Shown here piece after piece: positions 25,967 through 33,761 of a DNA stretch of 64,000 nucleotides (position 1 is the first letter of the stretch; each line of letters opens with the position of its first letter). The notes under the pieces are model-generated. The model did not search any database, was not told where the DNA came from, and was given only the letters and a program-made list of their open reading frames with translations. The stretch spans positions 186,001 through 250,000 of the forward strand of contig NZ_QWDE01000004.1 in assembly GCF_003432065.1 (NCBI RefSeq), written 5' to 3'. A program made the translations under genes and the position numbers. This DNA comes from Mucilaginibacter terrenus (GTDB taxonomy: Bacteria; Bacteroidota; Bacteroidia; Sphingobacteriales; Sphingobacteriaceae).

Positions 25967-27397
25967 TTATTTTACCTGTGCTGTTGTGGTTGGGGTTAGC
26001 CAGTTCTTAAGCACGCCGCATGTTTGGTATTCCGGGTCAATCTTAATGAAAGTTTGCTTACGTCGTTTTTCAAACCATTCCGAAACAGTCTTGCTCAACT
26101 TGTCTTCAGTTGCCATTTCTTTCAGCTTAGCAAAATCCTGATCAAAGTTTGCTTTGTGCGCATCGGTAACCGATTTAAGGTAAAGGATCTTATAACTTTT
26201 TTTGTTCGTTTGCGGATCAGAATATAACACCGGCTGCGAGAAAGTACCAACTTTCAACGTATCTACCACAAGCGCGACCTGCGGGTCTAGCTTATCTGTA
26301 GGGATGTAGGTAGAACGGGTTTGTACGTTTTCTGCATTCAGCATCATCCCGCCGTTGTATTTGGTTTCCTTATCGTCGGAGTAAATTGCAGCTGCGGTAG
26401 AAAAATCTATTGCTTTGTTGCTTTTCATTACATTGTACAAGCTATCGGCGCTGGCTTTTGCCCTTACCAGGCTTTCCGCTGTAACATTCGGCGTAATTAA
26501 TATATGGCGTACATGTATCTGTTCACCACGGCGTTCTATCACCTGTAAAAAGTGGAACCCGAAATCACTTTCAAAAACGGGTGATATATCACCTGCCTTC
26601 ATCTTAAAGGCAACTGCCGAGAATTCTTTTACATAACCATTACGGTCGTTAAAACCCAGGTCACCACCTTCAGGTGCCGAACCGGGATCCTGTGAATATA
26701 ACCTGGCCAAAGCACCAAAGTCTTCTCCTTTTTTAGCGCGCTGGCGAAGTTCCTCTGCTTTTTCTTTATATAGCTGTTTTTCGTCTTTGGTAAGTTTAGG
26801 GTTAAAAACAATCTCCCCAACTTCTACCTCTTTATTAAAGGTGGGCAGGCTGTCTTTAGGGATCGCTTCAAAATAACGCCTAACATCCTGCGGTGTAGTG
26901 TTTACCTTTTCGGTTATCTTCTGGCGCATACGTTGTGCTACCATGGATTCTTTAATGTCCGGGCGTATCTCGTCTTTGTATTGGATAATAGACCTGCCCA
27001 GGAACGATTCTAGTTTTTCCTGGCCACCGGCACGCTGTATAAAGCTGCGCATACGGCGCTCTACATCAGCATCTACCTCGTCGTCTTTCACCTGCACGCT
27101 ATCTATCACCGCCTGCTGTGCCAGCAATTTTTGTGTAAGCTGGATTTGCAGCAGCTGGCATTTTACTCGTGGATCGGGCTGTTGGCCGCTTACCAGGTAC
27201 TGCGCATATTGCAGCTCAATGTCCGACTGTAAAATAACGCTCCCGCCAACTATACCGGCAATTTTATCGAGTGTCCGTACCGGCCCGGTTGGCTGCGCAG
27301 CGGTATCGGCTTTTGCTTTCGCTGTAGAATCTGTTTGCGCCTGTGCCACAGACAGGATAAGAAAGATATTTAAAATGAATACGCCTAATTTTCTCAT
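25967..27397 (-). CDS. Periplasmic parvulin-type peptidyl-prolyl isomerase, SurA-like
   Basis: A 476-residue chaperone/isomerase for outer-membrane protein folding. A signal peptide ends at VAQAQ. The SurA N-terminal helical domain spans about residues 40-190 (DKIAGIVGGSVILQSDIELQYAQ, with periodic helices). Two parvulin (PPIC) domains follow: the first has YSQDPGSAPEGGDLGFNDR and FHFLQVIERR, the second RHILITPN and YSDDKETKYNGGM. The C-terminal helix continues to the end. The gene order surA-moxR is common in Bacteroidota (general knowledge). Confidence 0.92.
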   Translation of the reverse strand: MRKLGVFILNIFLILSVAQAQTDSTAKAKADTAAQPTGPVRTLDKIAGIVGGSVILQSDIELQYAQYLVSGQQPDPRVKCQLLQIQLTQKLLAQQAVIDSVQVKDDEVDADVERRMRSFIQRAGGQEKLESFLGRSIIQYKDEIRPDIKESMVAQRMRQKITEKVNTTPQDVRRYFEAIPKDSLPTFNKEVEVGEIVFNPKLTKDEKQLYKEKAEELRQRAKKGEDFGALARLYSQDPGSAPEGGDLGFNDRNGYVKEFSAVAFKMKAGDISPVFESDFGFHFLQVIERRGEQIHVRHILITPNVTAESLVRAKASADSLYNVMKSNKAIDFSTAAAIYSDDKETKYNGGMMLNAENVQTRSTYIPTDKLDPQVALVVDTLKVGTFSQPVLYSDPQTNKKSYKILYLKSVTDAHKANFDQDFAKLKEMATEDKLSKTVSEWFEKRRKQTFIKIDPEYQTCGVLKNWLTPTTTAQVK

Positions 27398-27523
27398 GAA
27401 TTGCTTAAAACTATGTTGGGGTACTTCGCCCGCTAAACGTGCGAATTTCGGTAAAAATTATTAATAATAATGTATAATTAAACCCTGTTGCGAATATGCT
27501 GATAATGCTTCGTGCTGATTGCC

Positions 27524-27531
27524 TACTTTTG
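27524..27531 (+). promoter_or_regulatory. Candidate -7 box for the HolD-like/rdgB pair
   Basis: TACTTTTG matches TAnnTTTG exactly and lies 18 nt before the ATG at 27550. Confidence 0.45.
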
Positions 27532-27549
27532 GTTAAATTTTGTTAAAAT

Positions 27550-28098
27550 ATGATGAAGGTTGATAACCCACTGGCTTTACGTTACCTGTTACAGGACGAC
27601 CTGTACCTGCTGCCGGCCGATAAGGTAGCCAAACCCGCTCCGGTGGCACAACAACCCGTTCCTGATGTACAGAAGTCTGAAGAGCCGGAAGAATCACCTC
27701 TGCCTTTACAAACGCCCGTGGTTAAGTTTAATTATCTGGGTAGCAACAATAAACGCTTTGTAATACTGGTAAACTACCATAACGAAGAACACATAGCAGC
27801 ACAGCACCTCACCGCACTTACCAATATCTTAAAAAGGCTGGAACACGAGATTGACGATGTGGCTATTTTGAACACGCACAAGCAGGCTGTTACCATGGAA
27901 AACCTGGTAAGTAACCTTGAACCCAAAAAGCTGCTTGTGCTTGGCAAGGCTGCCATGCCGGTTGAACTGGCCATGCTGCAATTAAACAAGCCCGCCACCC
28001 ACAACAACATTAAAACGCTGTACAGCTTTAGTTTTGACGAGATGATGGACAGCAACGATATGAAGAAAGCTTTCTGGGATCAAATGAAAATGCTTTAA
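27550..28098 (+). CDS. Conserved hypothetical, possible HolD (DNA polymerase III psi)-like protein
   Basis: A 182-residue protein. Residues 1-25 form a short N-terminal peptide (LALRYLLQDDLYLLP), then a Pro/Gln/Glu-rich linker to about 60. A small alpha/beta domain follows: strand RFVILVN, helix ALTNILKRL, strand VAIL, strand KKLLVLG, then IKTLYSFSF and a final MKKAFWDQMKML. The order (N-terminal peptide, linker, small Rossmann-like domain, terminal K-x-x-x-W helix) resembles the psi subunit HolD, a uracil-DNA-glycosylase-like fold (inference, low similarity). It ends 1 nt before rdgB starts, so the two are coupled. Confidence 0.7.
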   Translation: MMKVDNPLALRYLLQDDLYLLPADKVAKPAPVAQQPVPDVQKSEEPEESPLPLQTPVVKFNYLGSNNKRFVILVNYHNEEHIAAQHLTALTNILKRLEHEIDDVAILNTHKQAVTMENLVSNLEPKKLLVLGKAAMPVELAMLQLNKPATHNNIKTLYSFSFDEMMDSNDMKKAFWDQMKML

Positions 28099-28099
28099 T

Positions 28100-28684
28100 A
28101 TGCAGGAACTAGTATTCGCTACCAACAACCGCCATAAACTGGAAGAAGTATCGGCCAAACTTAACGGCCGTTTTAAATTGCTCACGCTGGATGACATCGG
28201 CTTTACCGATGATATAGAAGAGACCGGCACCACTTTTCGTGAGAATGCATCTATAAAAAGCACACTGATATGGGACTGCTACCAGCTAAATTGCTTTGGC
28301 GATGATAGCGGACTGGAGATTGATACCCTGAACGGAGAACCCGGTATTTACTCGGCACGGTATGCCGGCACACATGGTGATCACCAGGCAAATATTGATA
28401 AGGTGTTAAAAAATCTTAGCGGTTCAGACAATCGCAAGGCACATTTCCGCACGGTTATATCGCTGATATGGGAAGGTACCGGGCACTTTTTTGAAGGTAT
28501 TGTTGAGGGGACCATCCGTACGGAGATGTCAGGCGCAAAGGGCTTTGGTTACGATCCCATTTTTCAGCCCGACGGTTATGACGTTACGTTTGCAGAGATG
28601 ACCTTGGAGGAGAAGAACGCTATAAGCCACCGTGCCATCGCGGTTGAAAAGCTCGTAGCATTCCTTAACTCGGCAACTAAATAG
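28100..28684 (+). CDS. rdgB: Non-canonical purine NTP pyrophosphatase (RdgB/HAM1)
   Basis: Hydrolyses ITP, dITP and XTP to monophosphates, cleaning the nucleotide pool. The 194-residue protein opens with the HAM1 signature FATNNRHKLEEV, has DDSGLEIDTLNGEPGIYSAR with the catalytic Asp residues, and ends with GFGYDPIFQPDG and KNAISHRAIA. Length matches the family. It is cotranscribed with the hypothetical gene 1 nt upstream. Its TAG abuts the stop codon of the convergent OstA-like gene (TAGCTA). Confidence 0.96.
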   Translation: MQELVFATNNRHKLEEVSAKLNGRFKLLTLDDIGFTDDIEETGTTFRENASIKSTLIWDCYQLNCFGDDSGLEIDTLNGEPGIYSARYAGTHGDHQANIDKVLKNLSGSDNRKAHFRTVISLIWEGTGHFFEGIVEGTIRTEMSGAKGFGYDPIFQPDGYDVTFAEMTLEEKNAISHRAIAVEKLVAFLNSATK

Positions 28685-31102
28685 CTATGGCTTTTTAACA
28701 GCAGTAGTATCCTTAACCTGTTTCTTAGTTGTATCCGCTTTAACGCCTCCAACCGGTTTCGCTGCCGGCTTTACTATGGTCTTGTCGGCGGCAGGCTTTA
28801 ACAAAGGAGCAGGCTTTACGCCGGTACTGTCCTTGCTACCCTTTGGCAGCAACAATGCGGGCGGTTTGTTTTTCGCGGTATCAGCAGGCATCTTATCGCT
28901 TGTGCCCGGCTTTAACGGGGGCTTGCCCTTGTTATTCTTAGCGGCGGCAGCGGCTTGTTTGCGGCTGTATGACGGAATGATGGACTCCTTGGAAATCGGC
29001 CTTTCTTTTGGCTTCCAAATAAAGCCTTTCAGTATCCGCTCATCCTCCTTAAACTTGGCCAGCGGGCCATATCTATGCTCCGGCTTGGTAACGTTAAACA
29101 CGTCGGTAGCGCTGTTATCCTTAAACAATATCCGCATCCTGGTGGTAAGGGAACGCTCCATGCCTGATACTTTTCCGCTATCACGAGAGTAGTAAATGCT
29201 TTCGGCATTGCCCGATACATACATGCGATCAAGCTTGTCATCCTTAAAAAAGCCGCGCATCCGCTTGCCGGATACCTGATTAAAGTTCACCGAGTCGTCT
29301 TTCTCAATATTTACAATAAACGCGGCCGGGAACATCATCAGGTTGTCAATCTTTTTGTTACGCATTTGCAGCGTAATGGTATCACCGGAGAGTTGCGATC
29401 CCTGCGTCCAGATGAGTGGGTTTACAAAGCAGCGGAGTGTGGAATCGGCATAACTGTAGAACATTGAGTCTGACTTTGCCTGCAGGTCAGATTTAAAAAG
29501 CTTTGCGTTATGGTAAGCCTTAACAATCCTGATGCGGGCTGTATCACTCAGTGTTATTGGCCTCACCTTAAAAACAGGGTCGTTATCAACCTCGTCGGCC
29601 AGTTCCCTTGGGGGCTGTTCCTGTCCGTTTGCAGCTTTTGGCTGCTGCCTGCCTTTGGCACCCTTATCGGCTTTACCAGTTGCAGCTAAAACCGGTGTGG
29701 CTTGTTTTTTTGGTAATCCAAACAGCAGGGGCAACATAATGCTATCCCGACGGCTGCCCGGCGGCCTTAGTACAAGCAGCTCCTCGCGCCTGAATTTAGC
29801 GCCTGCTTTGGCGTTTGCTGCTTTTATCTTGGTGGTATCGCGTATGCGGGAGAGCCGCTCCTTCTCAATCATGTCCTTATACGCCTTGTAGGTCATCATT
29901 TGGGTGACCAGTACATCGGCAGATATGTACACGGAATCGTGCTTGGTCTTCTCCTTAGGTTTTAGCTTCGCAAGAGAATCGACTTTTATTGAGGTATCCC
30001 GTTTGGCAAGCGTATCTGTACTCAGGGCTTTTACCGGCGTACCTAGTGCCGGGGCTTTTATGGGGCTAACTGGTGGAGTTGTTTTTACGGGAGTGCCCAA
30101 AGGCGCTTTGGCAGCGTCTAATGACGGCGCTTTAATAGGAGATACTTTTTTACCCTTTCCTCCCTTAACATCTTTAACAGCGTTAGGAGCAACAGAATCC
30201 TTAGCGGTAGTATCACGTTCCTCAGTAACAATAACAACATACGGGTCCTGGGTTACTACAGTGCGCTCTTCATCTTTGTAATAGTTTGCCAGGTCGCCAT
30301 ATAAATTGGTTTTCTGCTCACTATCTGTAAATATCACATGCTTTACCGCACGGCCAAGGCCTGCTTTTTTATCATAAAACAGACTGTCCCCTTTTAACCT
30401 TTTTGTGCCCGATTTATACAAGTTCCTTTTACCAAAAAAAGCTTGTTCTGTAATGGTATTATACAATCCATTTTCGGTGTAAAGCGTGTCCTTCTTGTCC
30501 TTAGTATCGTAAATGTTGGTTGGGCCATAAAAGTAGGCTATGCGCGTACCCGAATTATACCGCATGGTATCGGTCTTTATCAAGGCGTCGGGCGTAACCT
30601 CTACTACATCATAACGGAAGTAAGCATCTCTCGAAAAAGCAAAATAGTAGCCGTTCTTACTGGTAAGCGTGTTGTCTTTATTTACAATTTTACCGCCTCC
30701 GGTATAAGTACCAATGCGGGTAGCCGTGTTGTAGGTAAGATAATTGGTGGTGAGCGTGGCATCCTTGTCAACCATCTTTACATTGTCGGTAAGGATGGCA
30801 ACTTTGGTATTGCCGTTATAGTTAAGTTTATCGCTAAAGATATTCAGCGTGTCGCCCTGGGTAATGTTCACGTGGCCAAAGGCATCAAAAGCATTGTCCT
30901 GCACGTAGAAGTAAGCACTGTCTGACCGCATTACCGAGTAATCCTGCTGAAATACGCCCTGGTGTACCTTCACCACATCTTTCCCATTTATCCTTACGTT
31001 CTCAGTACTTGTGGAACGGATAAGGTTCACTACAGATTTTTTCTGCGAGAATGCAGTAACAGTAGTGAGTATAAAGAGGATACTAAAGACGTATTTTATC
31101 AC
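28685..31102 (-). CDS. OstA/LptA-like protein with long proline-lysine-rich segments
   Basis: An 805-residue exported protein with a signal peptide (ILTTVTAFSQ) and an N-terminal beta-jellyroll built from OstA-type repeats (residues ~35-290, e.g. FSDKLNYNGNTKVAILTDNV). OstA/LptA proteins bridge LPS from the inner to the outer membrane (family knowledge). A low-complexity insertion spans about residues 300-375, with a duplicated SPIKAP-LGTPVK motif. A second OstA-like region lies around 540-700. The C-terminal ~90 residues are Pro/Lys/Ala-rich with no fold expected. Ordinary LptA is only about 180 residues. LptC is encoded 10 kb away. Confidence 0.85.
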   Translation of the reverse strand: MIKYVFSILFILTTVTAFSQKKSVVNLIRSTSTENVRINGKDVVKVHQGVFQQDYSVMRSDSAYFYVQDNAFDAFGHVNITQGDTLNIFSDKLNYNGNTKVAILTDNVKMVDKDATLTTNYLTYNTATRIGTYTGGGKIVNKDNTLTSKNGYYFAFSRDAYFRYDVVEVTPDALIKTDTMRYNSGTRIAYFYGPTNIYDTKDKKDTLYTENGLYNTITEQAFFGKRNLYKSGTKRLKGDSLFYDKKAGLGRAVKHVIFTDSEQKTNLYGDLANYYKDEERTVVTQDPYVVIVTEERDTTAKDSVAPNAVKDVKGGKGKKVSPIKAPSLDAAKAPLGTPVKTTPPVSPIKAPALGTPVKALSTDTLAKRDTSIKVDSLAKLKPKEKTKHDSVYISADVLVTQMMTYKAYKDMIEKERLSRIRDTTKIKAANAKAGAKFRREELLVLRPPGSRRDSIMLPLLFGLPKKQATPVLAATGKADKGAKGRQQPKAANGQEQPPRELADEVDNDPVFKVRPITLSDTARIRIVKAYHNAKLFKSDLQAKSDSMFYSYADSTLRCFVNPLIWTQGSQLSGDTITLQMRNKKIDNLMMFPAAFIVNIEKDDSVNFNQVSGKRMRGFFKDDKLDRMYVSGNAESIYYSRDSGKVSGMERSLTTRMRILFKDNSATDVFNVTKPEHRYGPLAKFKEDERILKGFIWKPKERPISKESIIPSYSRKQAAAAAKNNKGKPPLKPGTSDKMPADTAKNKPPALLLPKGSKDSTGVKPAPLLKPAADKTIVKPAAKPVGGVKADTTKKQVKDTTAVKKP

Positions 31103-31119
31103 AATGGCAAAATTAGTTT

Positions 31120-31149
31120 TTTGCTGGGGTTATTAAATTAATAATTTTG
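31120..31149 (+). promoter_or_regulatory. -33/-7 promoter for tilS (leaderless candidate)
   Basis: TTTG at 31120-31123 is followed after 18 nt by TAATTTTG at 31142-31149. Both elements fit the Bacteroidota -33/-7 consensus, and this is the only promoter in the window where I see a good -33 too. The box ends 4 nt before the tilS ATG. Confidence 0.6.
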
Positions 31150-31153
31150 GCTA

Positions 31154-32488
31154 ATGCTTCCTGTAGAACGCTTTACCGGGTTTATAAACCAACATAATCT
31201 ATTCCGCAGGGACACAAAAATTCTGGCGGCAGTAAGCGGCGGTATGGATTCTGTTCTGATGGCGCATTTACTTAGCTTATCTGGTTATAATTTTGGCATA
31301 GCTCATTGCAACTTTATGCTTCGCGGCAGTGAGGCAGATGCCGACCAGGAATTTACCCGACAGCTTTCGCAGCGACTGAACAAACCTTTCTATACCATTA
31401 ACTTTGATACCGCGGCTTACGCATCAGAACACAAAATATCTATCCAGATGGCTGCCCGCGATCTTAGGTATAATTGGTTTGATCAGCTTCTTAAAACCGA
31501 AGGCTTTGATACAGTTGCCCTTGCACACCATCAGAACGATACGATTGAAACAATATTGTTAAACCTTACACGTGGCACAGGCATAGCCGGACTTCATGGC
31601 ATTTTACCCAAAAACGGCAGCCTGGTACGCCCCTTACTAGGCTTTACCAGAGACGAGATAGAGCAGATAGTAACTGCTGAACAAATTGAGTACAGGGAGG
31701 ATAGTTCCAACGCCTCTACCAAGTATGCACGTAACAAGATAAGGCATGAAGTTGTGCCGGCTCTGAAGGCACTTAACCCTAACCTTGAGGCTACCTTTGA
31801 GAATACGTTGCGTGGTTTTAGGGAACTGGAGCAATTGCTTGATGAAACCGTGGAGAGGCACCGCAACCAGCTTGTAACGGTTGCAGACGATGAGATACGC
31901 ATTGAGATTGATCAGATAGATAAGCTGTCGCCCAAGAGGCTGCTTCTGTTTAAACTGCTGCAGCCTTATGGCTTTACAGAGCCGGTGGTAGACGACCTGC
32001 TGACTGCTCTGGGTAAACACCCCGGCAGGGTGTTCGAAAGCGGAACTCACCAGTTGGTGGTCGATCGTAAAGAGATCATTATTTCTGAATTATCGCAGCT
32101 GCCTTTTGAAGAGATCACCATAGAGGCTCATCAGCATACGGCTCACTTCGGCAACTATAAGCTTACTATTTTACATGATGATAGCCCGTTGATTGTGAAA
32201 GATAATCCGCTGGCTGTATCAATTGATGCTGATAAGCTTAGCTACCCGCTTACCGTACGCAGCTGGAAGCAGGGCGATCAATTTTACCCTTTAGGGATGC
32301 GGACACGTAAGAAGCTAAGTGATTTTTTCGTTAGTGAGAAGGTGCCGCTCCATAAAAAGAAGGATGTACCCGTGTTAGTGAATGCCAATGGCAACATCAT
32401 TTGGCTGGGCGGCTACCGGCTCGACAACAGGTACAAGGTAGATGATACAACTAAAAAAGTTACTATATTCGAACTCACCAAAATATGA
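31154..32488 (+). CDS. tilS: tRNA(Ile)-lysidine synthetase
   Basis: Converts the CAU anticodon of tRNA-Ile2 to lysidine so that it reads AUA. The 444-residue protein has the N-type ATP pyrophosphatase motif SGGMDS (residues 28-33), the following LAHHQNDTIETILLNLTRGTGIAGLHG, and the C-terminal tRNA-binding domain (RSWKQGDQFYPLGMRTRKKLSDFF). Its start codon lies 4 nt after a -7 box, suggesting a leaderless message. It overlaps the next gene by 4 nt. Confidence 0.96.
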   Translation: MLPVERFTGFINQHNLFRRDTKILAAVSGGMDSVLMAHLLSLSGYNFGIAHCNFMLRGSEADADQEFTRQLSQRLNKPFYTINFDTAAYASEHKISIQMAARDLRYNWFDQLLKTEGFDTVALAHHQNDTIETILLNLTRGTGIAGLHGILPKNGSLVRPLLGFTRDEIEQIVTAEQIEYREDSSNASTKYARNKIRHEVVPALKALNPNLEATFENTLRGFRELEQLLDETVERHRNQLVTVADDEIRIEIDQIDKLSPKRLLLFKLLQPYGFTEPVVDDLLTALGKHPGRVFESGTHQLVVDRKEIIISELSQLPFEEITIEAHQHTAHFGNYKLTILHDDSPLIVKDNPLAVSIDADKLSYPLTVRSWKQGDQFYPLGMRTRKKLSDFFVSEKVPLHKKKDVPVLVNANGNIIWLGGYRLDNRYKVDDTTKKVTIFELTKI

Positions 32489-32967
32489 GCGATAAAGCCG
32501 TTTTTACCGAAAAGCAGTACCTGGGCCGCGAGTGGATCCCTATTACTATTCGCCTGATACTGGCAATGTTTTGTTTTGCGGCTTACTTTTTTACAGATGA
32601 GCGCGAACTGAACGGCGACCTGCTGGCAGTGGTTGGTTTTTCTATCATAACCATCTCCATTATAATGGGTTTCCTGCTGCACTTCCGCACCAGGGTGATA
32701 AATAAAAGCATATTGGTGGACGGCCTTTGGACAACCCGCCTGGTTAAAATAGACCTGAACAGTATTGTTAAGGTAGAAAAGGGTGTCTATAGCCGCTACT
32801 GGTTCAATAACCCGGTTTATAACCTTCACTCTAAAGGCACTATAAGATTTTACACAGCAGGTAATGACGCTATTCACCTTACAGACAGGGACGGACTGCT
32901 CTACATCATCGGGTCACAGCATGCCAATGAGTTTCTGCGAGCCATACAGGAAGAGATGAACAGATAA
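32485..32967 (+). CDS. Membrane protein with PH-like C-terminal domain, unknown function
   Basis: A 160-residue protein with two adjacent hydrophobic helices (residues ~18-38 and 43-66). A beta-rich soluble part follows (SILVDGLWTTRLVKIDLNSIVKVEKG), ending in an amphipathic helix. The layout resembles small two-helix proteins with a bacterial PH-like domain (inference). It overlaps tilS by 4 nt and is followed by a bidirectional terminator. No specific function can be given. Confidence 0.75.
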   Translation: MSDKAVFTEKQYLGREWIPITIRLILAMFCFAAYFFTDERELNGDLLAVVGFSIITISIIMGFLLHFRTRVINKSILVDGLWTTRLVKIDLNSIVKVEKGVYSRYWFNNPVYNLHSKGTIRFYTAGNDAIHLTDRDGLLYIIGSQHANEFLRAIQEEMNR

Positions 32968-32999
32968 TAATAAAGGGGCATTAAAGCCCCTTTATTATT
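32966..32999. terminator. Bidirectional terminator
   Basis: A perfect 14-bp stem (32966-32979 with 32986-32999, core AAAGGGGC/GCCCCTTT) encloses a 6-nt loop, with A/T runs on both sides. It separates convergent genes and overlaps the stop codon of the minus-strand gene. Confidence 0.85.
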
Positions 33000-33640
33000 T
33001 ATTTAGAATATGGAAAATTCCGCGATATCTTTCGCATTTGCCGCTCCACCACATCATCAGTAGATGATAGTAAGTTTTCGTTCATTCGCTTTGTATAACG
33101 CCAAAGCATCTCGCCGTCCGCACCATTCGAGATCTGCATAGTGATGCCGCCCTCGCCAGTTTTACTTCCGAAGCCAAGCAGGGCGGTAGTCACAATTGCA
33201 CCCGCTTCAGATTTGGTGGTTTCCTGGTCGTAGTTGCCGTAAATTACAGCATCAACACCCAGCACTTTTGCAATTTCGTCCTTGGTGTGCATTTCCAAGC
33301 TATCGGTAAATTTAGCTTTGTTTAGCAGCACGTTGGTTTTCTCTACGTCCTGAAAACTCACGGTATAGTTGTCAGCTTTTCTTAAAAGGTAGGTGTACAT
33401 GCTGCCTTGAATGTTCTTGCCCATTTGAATCTCCTGCTGACGGTTTGCGGCAGCATCGAAGTTTTTTGGAGGCCGCTTGTAGCTGATTTTTACGTTGAAA
33501 GGTAAAATAGCTACAAGTTTGTGAGTACGAATTGCTTCCTTAAGTTTAGGGCTTTCGTAAACTTGTTTTGAACTTTCAAATTGCGCGTAGGAACACAGCG
33601 TGGTGAAGCAGATGACTGCTAAAAGTAGAATTTTTTTCAC
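32999..33640 (-). CDS. Secreted protein of unknown function with a CsgG/TolB-like N-terminal region
   Basis: A 213-residue exported protein with signal peptide MKKILLLAVICFTTLCSYAQ. The mature part has THKLVAILPFNVKISYKR near the N-terminus and EIAKVLGVDAVIYGNYDQE mid-protein. These match the ILPF and AxxxGxDAVIxGxx pattern of CsgG/GNA1162-like and TolB-N-like domains, which suggests an envelope assembly or binding protein (inference). The C-terminus contains DGEMLWRYTKRMN. It is monocistronic, 121 bp downstream of the Wzi/RemB-like barrel gene. Confidence 0.75.
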   Translation of the reverse strand: MKKILLLAVICFTTLCSYAQFESSKQVYESPKLKEAIRTHKLVAILPFNVKISYKRPPKNFDAAANRQQEIQMGKNIQGSMYTYLLRKADNYTVSFQDVEKTNVLLNKAKFTDSLEMHTKDEIAKVLGVDAVIYGNYDQETTKSEAGAIVTTALLGFGSKTGEGGITMQISNGADGEMLWRYTKRMNENLLSSTDDVVERQMRKISRNFPYSK

Positions 33641-33761
33641 TAGTTTAAATTGATAAGGTTAATAACTGATAAGAGCATAGGGATGCCCTTATTTGCAGCT
33701 ATTATAGGAAAAAATCCTAACAGTAAAGTTAAGAAAATATTAAAATACGAAATCCTGATTC

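Noticed and set aside
33641..33761. Hairpin-like segments in the gap between the CsgG-like and Wzi-like genes
   Set aside because: AAGAGCAT/ATGCCCTT has a mismatch and AGGA/TCCT is only 4 bp; no T-run supports a terminator. Not convincing.
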